Shown: positions 55,702-63,746 of the stretch, in pieces
Layout of the letters: each line of letters opens with the position of its first letter
Numbering within the stretch: the stretch's first letter is position 1
DNA from: Bacteroidota bacterium
GTDB taxonomy: Bacteria > Bacteroidota > Ignavibacteria > Ignavibacteriales > Melioribacteraceae
DNA: 64,000 nucleotides
Direction: 5' to 3'
NCBI GenBank assembly: GCA_018829205.1
Contig: JAHJUE010000035.1
Span: 62,001 to 126,000, forward strand
The notes under the pieces: model-generated
Databases searched by the model: none
Told to the model about the DNA's origin: nothing
Seen by the model: only the letters and a program-made list of their open reading frames with translations
Position numbers and translations under genes: made by a program

Positions 55702-56787
55702 TTACGGACATACATCCGGCGCTTCCACATTGCCTCTTTCAACGTCACCTTTAAAATATTTTTTCTGAAGCCATAAGGCCACATTAACTAAAGCTATTAA
55801 AACCGGGACTTCAACCAGAGGTCCGATTACCGCGGCAAACGCTTCGCCGCTATTAATTCCGAACACTGCAATGGCAACCGCAATAGCTAATTCAAAATTA
55901 TTGCTGGCGGCTGTGAATGATAGTGTAGCGGTTTTGGAATAATCGGCGCCGACTTTCTTTCCCATATAAAAAGAGACAAAAAACATTATCACAAAATAGA
56001 ATACTAACGGAATAGCAATTCTAACAACATCAAACGGAATTTTTACAATGTACTCGCCTTTAAGCGAAAACATTACAATAATTGTAAATAGCAGGGCTAT
56101 TAATGTTATCGGACTGATACGCGGTATAAATTTCTTTTCGTACCATTCTTTTGATTTTACTTTTAGCGCAGCATATCGTGTTATCATTCCTGCAAAAAAC
56201 GGAATACCAAGATAAATAAAAACGCTTTCAGCTATTTGACCGATTGTTATATCAACCGCGAAAGTCTGAAGTCCGAGCCATGACGGAAGTACTGTTAAAA
56301 ACACATAAGCGTAAACTGAAAAAAATAATACTTGAAATATAGAGTTAAACGCGACTAATCCGGCGGCGTATTCCGTATCCCCTTTCGCTAATTCATTCCA
56401 GACAATTACCATCGCGATACATCTTGCTAGTCCAATCATTATCAGTCCAGCCATGTATTCAGGATAATCCTGCAGGAATATTACCGCGAGAACAAACATC
56501 AGCACCGGACCGATAAGCCAATTCTGAATTAACGAAAGAGAAAGTATTTTAACATTTTTAAATACATCGGGGAGTTCTTCATATTTCACTTTAGCAAGCG
56601 GTGGATACATCATTAATATTAATCCGATTGCTATTGGAATATTGGTAGTGCCCGATTGAAATGAATTCCAGAAATCTACAACACCGGGAAACATGTAACC
56701 GGAAAAAACTCCTATAAACATTGCGAGAAAAATCCATAGTGTTAAATATCTATCTAAAAAAGAAAGTTTTTTTGTAAGTCTACTCAT
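55702..56787 (-). CDS. acr3: Arsenite efflux transporter ACR3
   Basis: 361 residues, ten membrane helices. Conserved transport Cys in [19 protein letters not shown] and Glu in [15 protein letters not shown], the two key residues of ACR3. It exports As(OH)3 in exchange for protons. It is flanked on both sides by small thioredoxin genes in an operon with arsC and arsR. Confidence 0.95.
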   Translation of the reverse strand: MSRLTKKLSFLDRYLTLWIFLAMFIGVFSGYMFPGVVDFWNSFQSGTTNIPIAIGLILMMYPPLAKVKYEELPDVFKNVKILSLSLIQNWLIGPVLMFVLAVIFLQDYPEYMAGLIMIGLARCIAMVIVWNELAKGDTEYAAGLVAFNSIFQVLFFSVYAYVFLTVLPSWLGLQTFAVDITIGQIAESVFIYLGIPFFAGMITRYAALKVKSKEWYEKKFIPRISPITLIALLFTIIVMFSLKGEYIVKIPFDVVRIAIPLVFYFVIMFFVSFYMGKKVGADYSKTATLSFTAASNNFELAIAVAIAVFGINSGEAFAAVIGPLVEVPVLIALVNVALWLQKKYFKGDVERGNVEAPDVCP

Positions 56788-56854
56788 TTAATTCCCATAT
56801 TATTTTGAAATATAAAAATCGTTTTGTCTCACTTCTTCGGAATAATGTTTGAGA

Positions 56855-57094
56855 TCAAGATTCCATAAGCCAATGCATTAACGTTGATTTTGTAGGAATC
56901 TTTCCCTGACTAAGAATTTTATTATTTACTATCAGTCCCGGAGTAATCATTATCCCCAAATCAGCGAACTTGTTTATATCAATTACTTTTTCAATTACCG
57001 CGTCAATATTATTTTCACTTATCACTTCTTTGCACAAAGCTTCCAGCTTCAAACAATTCGGACATCCGCTGCCAATAACTTTAATGTTTTTCAT
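56855..57094 (-). CDS. Small glutaredoxin-like thioredoxin (CPNC)
   Basis: 79 residues, paralogue of the CKKC protein. The redox motif is GSGCPNCLKLE, and the cis-Pro in MITPGLIVNNKILSQGKIP. Two paralogues with different active-site dipeptides and thus perhaps different redox potentials lie on either side of acr3. This copy is 60 bases downstream of the permease gene. Confidence 0.9.
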   Translation of the reverse strand: MKNIKVIGSGCPNCLKLEALCKEVISENNIDAVIEKVIDINKFADLGIMITPGLIVNNKILSQGKIPTKSTLMHWLMES

Positions 57095-57154
57095 TTTATT
57101 ATCCCATGAAACTTTGTAACTGATTTTATTAGGTTGAACCGGATATTATTATAA

Positions 57155-58456
57155 TTAGAATAAATTTCCGTAAATCAATCCTGTTATTGTTGACATAGCA
57201 ATCACTAATGAAACAAAAACTACTGTTTTCTGCGTACCTATCACACTTCTTATAACGAGCATATTAGGAAGTGATAATGCGGGTCCCGCGAGCAGCAATG
57301 CTAAAGCCGGCCCTTTTCCCATTCCGTTATTAATTAATCCTTGTAGGATCGGTATTTCGGTTAAAGTCGCGAAATACATAAACGCTCCCGCAACCGACGC
57401 GAATAAATTTGAGAATAATGAATTACCTCCAACTAATGCGGCTATCCATTCATTCGGAATAATTCCTCCGCTGCCTTCTGCAGAACCTAATAAAAATCCC
57501 GCGACAAGAACTCCGGCGCCGAGTAAAGGCATAATCTGTTTAGTGAATCCCCATGTTTCACCCAGCCATTGATTTGGCTCGCCTTCGGAAAATGTTAAAA
57601 CAATTGTCGTGGCAGCGACTGCGACAACAAAAGGAATTAAAGGGTTTGAATAGAAAATCACTGCAGCGATAATAACCGCGGCGGTTCCAATTAATACAAA
57701 AAGTTTTTTTGCTTTGACAATGAATATCATTGACAGCGCAAAGCCGAATCCAAACAAACCTGTAATAAACCATTTGTTGACAAACATAAAATTCCAGAAT
57801 CCCTCTTGCGTATCCGGTTTTCCCCAATTAACAAAAACAAGAATTGCCACAAGAATAAAAAAATGAAGCGCCGTTTGCCAAATTGGCCGCGGTTCCTCAA
57901 CTTCTGGCATCGCAAGCTGCGCGTCGGCTCTTTCTTTTTCTTCCTTGCGATAAATGAATGACATAATTAAACCAATCAATACACTGAATGTCACGGCTCC
58001 TATAACTCTCGCGATTCCAAGTTCAAATCCGAGTATTCTCGCTGTAAGAATAATTGCTAATATATTAATTGCCGGGCCTGAATATAGAAACGCTATTGCC
58101 GGACCCAAGCCTGCTCCCCTTTTATGTATGCTTGAAAATAAAGGCAGAACTGTGCATGAACAAACAGCCAGTATAGTTCCTGATACCGAAGCAACAAGAT
58201 AAGCAACCCATTTTTTAGCCTTGCCGCCAAAATATTTTATAACAGATGCCTGACTTACAAATACCGCAATAACGCCTGCTATAAAAAACGCGGGAATTAA
58301 ACAAAGCAAAACGTGTTCCTGAGCGTACCATTTAGCTAGATTAAAAGCATCAATAACAGCGTTCTTAAATATTTCGGATTCAATCGGCATAAAGTACGCG
58401 AAAAGAAAAAATCCCGATATCCACAAAAAACTTTTATACTCTTCTTTCCAATTCAT
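57155..58456 (-). CDS. ArsP/DUF318-family permease
   Basis: 433 residues with about eight to ten membrane helices. The family core CSCTVLPLFSSIHKRGAGLGPAIAFLYSGPAINILAI is clear, and a second copy of the pattern (MGKGPALALLLAGPALSLPNML) occurs in the C-terminal half. Some members (ArsP) export trivalent organoarsenicals; others are uncharacterised. The CSC motif in helix 3 is the likely metalloid-binding site. Just upstream lies a candidate ArsR operator. Confidence 0.88.
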   Translation of the reverse strand: MNWKEEYKSFLWISGFFLFAYFMPIESEIFKNAVIDAFNLAKWYAQEHVLLCLIPAFFIAGVIAVFVSQASVIKYFGGKAKKWVAYLVASVSGTILAVCSCTVLPLFSSIHKRGAGLGPAIAFLYSGPAINILAIILTARILGFELGIARVIGAVTFSVLIGLIMSFIYRKEEKERADAQLAMPEVEEPRPIWQTALHFFILVAILVFVNWGKPDTQEGFWNFMFVNKWFITGLFGFGFALSMIFIVKAKKLFVLIGTAAVIIAAVIFYSNPLIPFVVAVAATTIVLTFSEGEPNQWLGETWGFTKQIMPLLGAGVLVAGFLLGSAEGSGGIIPNEWIAALVGGNSLFSNLFASVAGAFMYFATLTEIPILQGLINNGMGKGPALALLLAGPALSLPNMLVIRSVIGTQKTVVFVSLVIAMSTITGLIYGNLF

Positions 58457-58468
58457 AATATCTCTTAA

Positions 58469-58490
58469 TAATTCGTTATACGACGAAATG
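58469..58490 (-). promoter_or_regulatory. Second ArsR-operator-like palindrome (before permease)
   Basis: On the minus strand: CATTTCGT, six bases, ACGAATTA. The left half is identical to that of the site before arsR, with the same 6-base spacing. It lies just upstream of the permease start, between it and the end of arsR, so it could give an internal control point. Confidence 0.55.
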
Positions 58491-58505
58491 TCTTATAAAA
58501 ATATT

Positions 58506-58850
58506 TTAAATACCGCAAAGTTTATTTCTATCCAATTTTTGTACTTTAATTTTGTCGTTGATAATTGTTTGTTCATCATTAATCCAAAAATCAAGAGAGG
58601 TTAAAATTGTGTTTATCCTTGGATCGGATGGATGCTGATTAATTAAATAATTCACCCACTTTCCTTCCTTCTGTTCAACTATAAAACCCGATTCTTTTAA
58701 TATTTTAAGATGCTGCGAGACTGTAGAATTTGCAAGATCTAGAAGTTCTCTAATTTCACATACACATAAAACCCTTGTCTGAAGAGCTTTTAAGATTCTT
58801 AATCGGTTGGGATCCGATAATGCCTTAAATATTTTTGTTTTGTCTAACAT
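58506..58850 (-). CDS. arsR: ArsR/SmtB-family metalloid-responsive repressor
   Basis: 114 residues with a winged helix-turn-helix (DPNRLRILKAL, ANSTVSQHLKILKESGFI). The metalloid motif VLCVCEI in helix 3 holds two Cys spaced as in the ELCVCDL arsenite site of classical ArsR; a Cys near the end (LCGI) may add a third ligand. It represses its own operon until arsenite binds. First gene of the operon. Confidence 0.93.
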   Translation of the reverse strand: MLDKTKIFKALSDPNRLRILKALQTRVLCVCEIRELLDLANSTVSQHLKILKESGFIVEQKEGKWVNYLINQHPSDPRINTILTSLDFWINDEQTIINDKIKVQKLDRNKLCGI

Positions 58851-58865
58851 AGTCTAAAATAGTCT

Positions 58866-58887
58866 CATTTCGTTTACTCACGAAATG
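58866..58887 (-). promoter_or_regulatory. Candidate ArsR operator at the arsR promoter
   Basis: CATTTCGT, 6 bases, ACGAAATG: a perfect 8-bp inverted repeat. It overlaps the -10 element of the arsR promoter, ideal for a repressor. A related site lies before the permease gene. Confidence 0.65.
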
Positions 58888-58912
58888 TATGGTTAATTAT
58901 TTATTATGTCAA
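58884..58912 (-). promoter_or_regulatory. arsR operon promoter
   Basis: On the minus strand TTGACA (perfect -35, bases 58907-58912), 17-base spacer, TACATT (-10, 4 of 6, bases 58884-58889). The operator palindrome overlaps the -10. The arsR start is about 34 bases downstream. Confidence 0.65.
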
Positions 58913-59073
58913 ATAAAAAATAATTTTACGGCAGTGCTTTCTTTATAATGCGGTGTATCGGGATCTTTCAGAACTTATTCGAGGAAATTCCACCATTTTA
59001 TGAAAATCGAACTAACTTTTAATTTTCATAAAAATATTATCCAATTTGGTATTGTGATTTTATATATTTGTGC

Positions 59074-59373
59074 ATGAAAAAAATGCTTTTAATTATTTTG
59101 ATTCTCGTTGTTTATCATCAGATTGCAATAGGAAATGAAAATATCGATTTTACGTATAATCCTGTATTTGAAGTTTTAGATTGCTGCGATAGCGAAAACG
59201 ATAAAAAATGCTGTGAAAATATCTGTACATGTTTTTGCTGTACAAATTTACCGGCCGATTTTAATATAATTACTATTAATATCAATTCTAACAGTGAAAT
59301 TTCAATCCTAAATTTTAATCAGAAATTTAATTCCAACCATTTCCAGAATCATTGGCAGCCTCCGAAATATTAA
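59074..59373 (+). CDS. Cysteine-rich exported small protein
   Basis: 99 residues from ATG (an in-frame TTG is two codons earlier). Signal peptide MKKMLLIILILVVYHQIAIG. Residues about 36-60 carry eight Cys (VLDCCDSENDKKCCENICTCFCC), then a beta-like tail ending in HWQPPKY. It resembles short exported proteins with CxCxCC clusters and a W-x-PP ending that sit just before TonB receptors in Bacteroidota, possibly metal-binding. Function is unproven. It lies 57 bases before the receptor gene and divergent from arsR. Confidence 0.7.
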   Translation: MKKMLLIILILVVYHQIAIGNENIDFTYNPVFEVLDCCDSENDKKCCENICTCFCCTNLPADFNIITININSNSEISILNFNQKFNSNHFQNHWQPPKY

Positions 59374-59429
59374 AATTACAGCTACTTACCTACATTCAAA
59401 ATATTCTAAATTTTAATCGGAGATTTATA

Positions 59430-61595
59430 ATGATTCGTAAACTCATTCTATTAATTTATCTGTTATTTAATACATATATTATCGCACAAAACAGTATATC
59501 GGGAAAAGTGCTGGATCACCATTCAGGTGAACCGATTCTTGGCGTTAACGTAATTTTTTTAGATACAAATATCGGAACCGCCACCGATGATGAAGGCGCG
59601 TTTTTTCTTACCAATATCCCGGAAGGAAAATATATACTTAGATTCTCGCACATCAGCTACGATGAATACGAAGTGCAAATAACTATCCCTTTTACAGGTG
59701 AAAATCTTGTTGTTGAACTTGATTCGGAATCCGAAGAACTTGAGGAAGTTTATGTTAACGCTACCCGTTCTTCCAGAACAATTGAAAATGAGCCGACGCG
59801 CGTTGAGGTAATTGCCGGTGAAGAAATAGAAGAAAAAATAAATATGGACCCTTCCAATATTTCTATGGTGCTTAACGAAAGTACAGGAATTCAAGTTCAG
59901 CAGACATCGGCGGCAAGCGCGAACAGTACATTCAGAATTCAAGGTCTCGACGGCAGATATACACAATTATTAAAAGACGGGTTCCCATTGTTCGCCGGTT
60001 TTTCAGGGAGTCTTAGTATTATGCAGGTCCCCCCTCTTGATTTAAGTCAAATAGAAATTATAAAAGGAAGTTCATCCACCCTTTACGGCGGCGGAGCAAT
60101 AGCAGGACTTGTAAATTTAATTTCAAAACAGCCCGGAGAAAAAAGAGAATTATCATTTTTAATTAATGGAACTTCGGCGTTAGGACTTGATCTAAGCGCA
60201 TATTATTCCCGCAGAAATGATAAATACGGTTTTAAAGTTTTAGCATCCAGAAATACGCAAAAAATATACGATAATAATGATGATAATTTTTCCGACCTGC
60301 CTCAAGTGGAAAGATATAGCCTTAATCCTGATTTTTATTTTTATTTTGGAGAAAAAAGTACACTTAGAGTCGGCGGTATTTTTTCTTTTGAGGAAAGAAT
60401 CGGCGGGCATGTTGATGCGGTCGGCGGTAATAATAACAGCAATAATTTTTATGCTGAAAAGAATAATAGCGGCAGATTCGCATCGCAAGTTCAATATACC
60501 TATTCGGGAGTAAATAATTCATTTACGTTTAAGAACAGCATCTCGGTATTTAACAGGAAGTTATCACTCCAAAATTATACATTTGAGGGGAAACAGTTTT
60601 CAACATTTACCGAAGCGGTTTATAAAATTATAAAGGGAAATTATGATTGGCTATTCGGCGTTAATTTATACACTGAGGATTTTAATGACGAAAGCGATGT
60701 AATTTTAAATAGAAGTTATACGGATATTACATACGGCGCCTTTGTTAATAATATTTTTGATATCAATAAAACTCTTTCATTAGAAAGCGGATTACGTTTT
60801 GATTATAACAATGATTTCGGCTTTCTTCCACTTCCAAGGATTAATCTTTTAATTAAATGGAATGAAAAATTAAGCAGCAGGATAGGCGGCGGATTCGGCT
60901 ACAAAATTCCTACTATATTTACCGAAAAATCGGACGAACTTTCTTTTAGAAATATTATTCCGGTTAACACAAAAAATACAGAAGCCGAAAAGTCATTAGG
61001 GTTTAATCTTGATCTAAATTATAACACTATCATATTTGATAAATTTACTTTTTCCGTTAACAATCTTTTCTTTTACACAAGAATTAATAATCCGCTGTTT
61101 CTTAATTTCAACAATTCGAATAACTATTATGAATTCTTAAGTTATGACGGTTATTTTGATACAAAAGGATTAGAGACAAATTTAAAATTAACATATGGTT
61201 ATTATAAATTATTCGCCGGTTATACTTTTACCGATGTAAAAAGCCATTCCGGAGGTGTAACATCCGGATTTCCGCTTACACCCAAACATAAATTAGGATT
61301 AGTATTAATGTATGAAGTACATGGAAATTTACGTATAGGTGTTGAAGCATATTACACTGGGAAACAGAGTTTAGAAGACGGTACAGCTACTACCGATTAT
61401 TGGATGAATGGATTAATGATAGAAAAAAGATTCGGCAATTTTTCATTGTTTATTAATTTTGAAAATTTCCTCGATACAAGGCAGTCGAAATTCGGCCCGA
61501 TGTATTCAGGTTCTTTTGAATCTCCAAAATTCGCGGAACTTTATGCCCCGACCGATGGCAGAATTATAAATGGCGGAATTAAAATAAATCTTTAA
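59430..61595 (+). CDS. TonB-dependent outer-membrane receptor
   Basis: 721 residues from the ATG with CGGAG ahead. Signal peptide ends near YIIAQ. Residues ~20-105 form a carboxypeptidase-regulatory-like domain (SGKVLDHHSGEPILGVNVIFLDTNIGTATDDEGAF), then a TonB plug (VEVIAGEEIEEKI, GIQVQQTS, FRIQGLDGRYTQLLKDG, GSSSTLYGGGAIAGLVNL) and a beta barrel. No TonB box is certain. Substrate is not clear from sequence; neighbours (Cys-rich exported protein, ars genes) suggest metal or cofactor uptake. Confidence 0.9.
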   Translation: MIRKLILLIYLLFNTYIIAQNSISGKVLDHHSGEPILGVNVIFLDTNIGTATDDEGAFFLTNIPEGKYILRFSHISYDEYEVQITIPFTGENLVVELDSESEELEEVYVNATRSSRTIENEPTRVEVIAGEEIEEKINMDPSNISMVLNESTGIQVQQTSAASANSTFRIQGLDGRYTQLLKDGFPLFAGFSGSLSIMQVPPLDLSQIEIIKGSSSTLYGGGAIAGLVNLISKQPGEKRELSFLINGTSALGLDLSAYYSRRNDKYGFKVLASRNTQKIYDNNDDNFSDLPQVERYSLNPDFYFYFGEKSTLRVGGIFSFEERIGGHVDAVGGNNNSNNFYAEKNNSGRFASQVQYTYSGVNNSFTFKNSISVFNRKLSLQNYTFEGKQFSTFTEAVYKIIKGNYDWLFGVNLYTEDFNDESDVILNRSYTDITYGAFVNNIFDINKTLSLESGLRFDYNNDFGFLPLPRINLLIKWNEKLSSRIGGGFGYKIPTIFTEKSDELSFRNIIPVNTKNTEAEKSLGFNLDLNYNTIIFDKFTFSVNNLFFYTRINNPLFLNFNNSNNYYEFLSYDGYFDTKGLETNLKLTYGYYKLFAGYTFTDVKSHSGGVTSGFPLTPKHKLGLVLMYEVHGNLRIGVEAYYTGKQSLEDGTATTDYWMNGLMIEKRFGNFSLFINFENFLDTRQSKFGPMYSGSFESPKFAELYAPTDGRIINGGIKINL

Positions 61596-61625
61596 AAAAG
61601 AATTCGGAATTTAAATCTATTAATG

Positions 61626-61704
61626 GAACGCGGATTTTTATGATTTATTAAGATCGATTAAGATTATCATAAAAAATCATAAGCAATCATAAGAATCTGC
61701 GTTC
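61626..61704. repeat. 79-bp imperfect inverted repeat element
   Basis: Terminal arms GAACGCGGATTTTTATGATT and AATCATAAGAATCTGCGTTC match at 18 of 20 positions when folded. The inside is made of short words (AAGAT, ATCATAA). It sits just after the TonB receptor gene. It looks like a short interspersed palindrome, perhaps a non-autonomous mobile element. Only this copy is in the window. Confidence 0.65.
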
Positions 61705-61785
61705 TATTCTTTTGGCTAATTATTTTATTATTATATTTTCAGTCACTTTATTGCCAAAACATAAGTTTGTTTTTCATAAAACTAG

Positions 61786-62102
61786 CTAATTCTCATTTTT
61801 TACAATTTGTGCAATATCTTTCAGAACTCTATCCGTATCATAAAGTATTTCATTATTTTCAAAACGTATTACATTTAGTCCAATACTTTCTAAATAATGT
61901 GTTCTTTTTTTATCGTATTCTATACCCTTTTTTTCGAAATGCGGCTGACCGTCAAGTTCAATAACTAATTTCTTTTCATAACAGAATAAATCCACGATGT
62001 AATTTCCGATACTGTTTTGTCTGCGGAATTTACAATTTGCTAATTGTGAATGTTTGAATATCGCCATAAATGTTTTTCGGCTTTTGTAGGATTATTGCGG
62101 AA
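61786..62102 (-). pseudogene. DUF559 endonuclease-like gene, frameshifted
   Basis: A ~105-residue DUF559 (Vsr-like nuclease fold) reading frame broken near base 62057. The N-terminal piece reads FRNNPTKAEKHLWRY, as expected for the family, and the C-terminal piece CKFRRQNSIGNYIVDLFCYEKKLVIELDGQPHF. One added T in the TATTC run restores a single frame through LWRYFKHSQLANCKF. No start codon precedes the first piece: a TAG stop lies directly before it. Either a true decay or a sequencing error in a T-run. Confidence 0.7.
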
Positions 62103-62397
62103 CTATAGCTTTTCCATCTTTTAAAATCGCTCCGTCGGCTTTTTTAGAATCAGTTTCGTTTTTAAATTCCGTTGTGAGGTTATAATCTTTATCGGGATTA
62201 ATTTTGTAGCCGAGCACATCAACAAATATTTCACGGAGAAAACCTTCCTGGTAATTCTCCTCTTTAAGAAGTCTTATGTTTTCTATTCTTTCTGCTTCAC
62301 CGTAAAACTTTTTGAACTTCTTAAATGCTATTTGAATTTCAATTTGGTCTAAGTTCTGAAGGTATTTGTTAATTACGGACTTTTGGAAAATTGACAT
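62092..62397 (-). pseudogene. N-terminal remnant of a type IIG-like restriction-modification gene
   Basis: 101 codons. The sequence (FQKSVINKYLQNLDQ, EENYQEGFLREIFVDVLGYKINPDKDYNLTTEFKN, KKADGAILKDGKAI) matches the N-terminal nuclease region of large Eco57I/type IIG restriction-methylase proteins of about 1000 residues. The frame stops right after GKAIVPQ, and the DUF559 fragment begins within the same 11 bases. The methyltransferase part is absent. It is therefore a truncated, probably inactive gene. Confidence 0.7.
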
Positions 62398-62624
62398 GAG
62401 GTTTCAAGAGTTTGTGAAAGTTGAATTGAATTTAACACAATCAAACTAAATAATAAAGATTCTAAATAAAATTATTGATTTTAGTTTTTTAATATGTTTT
62501 CTACCAGCTCTGTACTAAATTTTTGCATTTATTTTTCTCTTTAAATCGTTTATTATTTATCAAGTTAATTTTGTTATAAATTTAATTCCGTATATGTAGA
62601 ATAATTTATTATTGGGAGTATAAA

Positions 62625-63458
62625 ATGAAAATTCTAAAATCATTTCTGCTATTTGCTGTTTTTATTACTGTGTCATGCACAAATGATCCGGATATAAACA
62701 GTATCGGCAAATCTTCAATCCGTCTTGTAAAAGGAGTAAATGACTCAACAACCGTAACGTTAAAATACGGCGATGAGACTGTTATAAATGAAATTATTAA
62801 AATAAAATTTAAAGGCATTACGGAAGATTCCCGATGCCCTATGGACGCAATGTGTATTTGGGCAGGCAATGCCGCCGCCGAGCTGGAAATTTTAACACCG
62901 GATGAGAATCTGACTGAAGTTTTGAATTCTAATGTGCTTCCGCAATCAATTTGGGTCAGCGGGATTATGATAAAATTAATTCAAGTCTCGCCTTATCCAT
63001 CAACACAAATAAAAATAAACCCTGAAGATTATATTATTACATTAGATATAAAACTTGCCGATGAAGCTCCTCAGGTAAATTACGTTAAACTTCTTGATGA
63101 TAACAACTTGGAAGTAATAAACAAAGACCCGCTTCAATTTAACAGTGCAGTTGTTGACGGCGATAAATTATCTATTAATTTAAGTTACAGCGGAGGATGC
63201 AGAACACACCAAATACAGCCTTATGCATTAACTTCAATTGAAAAGAGTAATCCGGCGAGAGTATTAATAATGTTATCACACCACGCGGATAATGATATGT
63301 GCGAAGCATATATTACAAAAGATTATGAATTTGATTTAAGCGCGTTAAAAAATTTTGCTATAAATCGGCATAACATTACAGATAAAGTTGTGCTCGTTTT
63401 TTACGATCCGGAAGGAAATAAAATTGATAAAACTTGCGAGTATCAATTCCCGCAATAA
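62625..63458 (+). CDS. Lipoprotein of unknown function
   Basis: 277 residues. Signal peptide with lipobox TVSC. The first half has the pattern EDSRCPMDAMCIWAGNAAAELEI, seen in many secreted bacterial proteins of unknown role. The second half has a beta-rich region with GGCRTHQIQPYAL and a His pair (LSHHADNDMCE). Cys residues could form disulfides. A GGAG ribosome site lies 8 bases upstream of ATG. Ends with a good bidirectional terminator. Confidence 0.75.
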   Translation: MKILKSFLLFAVFITVSCTNDPDINSIGKSSIRLVKGVNDSTTVTLKYGDETVINEIIKIKFKGITEDSRCPMDAMCIWAGNAAAELEILTPDENLTEVLNSNVLPQSIWVSGIMIKLIQVSPYPSTQIKINPEDYIITLDIKLADEAPQVNYVKLLDDNNLEVINKDPLQFNSAVVDGDKLSINLSYSGGCRTHQIQPYALTSIEKSNPARVLIMLSHHADNDMCEAYITKDYEFDLSALKNFAINRHNITDKVVLVFYDPEGNKIDKTCEYQFPQ

Positions 63459-63494
63459 TTTTTTACCAATACTGTCTCAAATGAATTTAAAATC

Positions 63495-63527
63495 AAAAAG
63501 CCTCGTGAAAATCACCAGGCTTTTTTT
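63495..63527. terminator. Bidirectional terminator between lipoprotein gene and tRNA-Pro
   Basis: AAAAAGCCTCGTG and CACCAGGCTTTTT pair with one C-C mismatch and a 5-base loop, followed by T-run on the plus strand and A-run upstream for the minus strand. It serves the lipoprotein gene and the tRNA gene transcript. Confidence 0.8.
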
Positions 63528-63544
63528 GTTTTCGCTAAACTCTG

Positions 63545-63618
63545 TCGGAACGGCGGGATTTGAACCCGCGACCCCTTGAACCCCATTCAAGTACGCTACC
63601 GGACTGCGCCACGTTCCG
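63545..63618 (-). tRNA. tRNA-Pro (anticodon GGG)
   Basis: 74 bases fold as a full cloverleaf: 7-bp acceptor CGGAACG/CGTTCCG, D-arm GCGC/GCGT, anticodon stem CTTGA/TCAAG with loop ATGGGGT (anticodon GGG) and T-arm GCGGG-TTCAAAT-CCCGC. The discriminator is A. The 3' CCA is not encoded. Confidence 0.95.
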
Positions 63619-63639
63619 TTATCAAATTGTCATTCATGC

Positions 63640-63733
63640 AATCCGCCGTGGCGGAATATGCCGGAATCTCTAACTTGAAACTTGGAAAATTCCCGCCCGT
63701 CTGCCTCCGGGCAGACAAACAATATGCGGGAAT
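63640..63733. repeat. GC-rich nested palindromes beside tRNA-Pro
   Basis: TCCGCC-GT-GGCGGA, then a nested hairpin: outer ATTCCCGC/GCGGGAAT (8 bp) enclosing inner GTCTGCC-TCCG-GGCAGAC (7 bp). Much richer in G+C than the surrounding DNA. It resembles intergenic REP-type elements and could be a processing or terminator structure near the tRNA. Confidence 0.5.
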
Positions 63734-63746
63734 AGACAAATTAGTT

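Noticed and set aside
60240-60513. Open frames on both strands inside the TonB receptor gene
   Set aside because: They overlap a full-length, well-supported receptor gene and show no family features; shadows of the real frame.
63640-63733. Integrase attachment site of a genomic island
   Set aside because: No duplicate of the tRNA 3' end and no integrase gene in the window; the Xer gene at 39-40 kb is a housekeeping recombinase.
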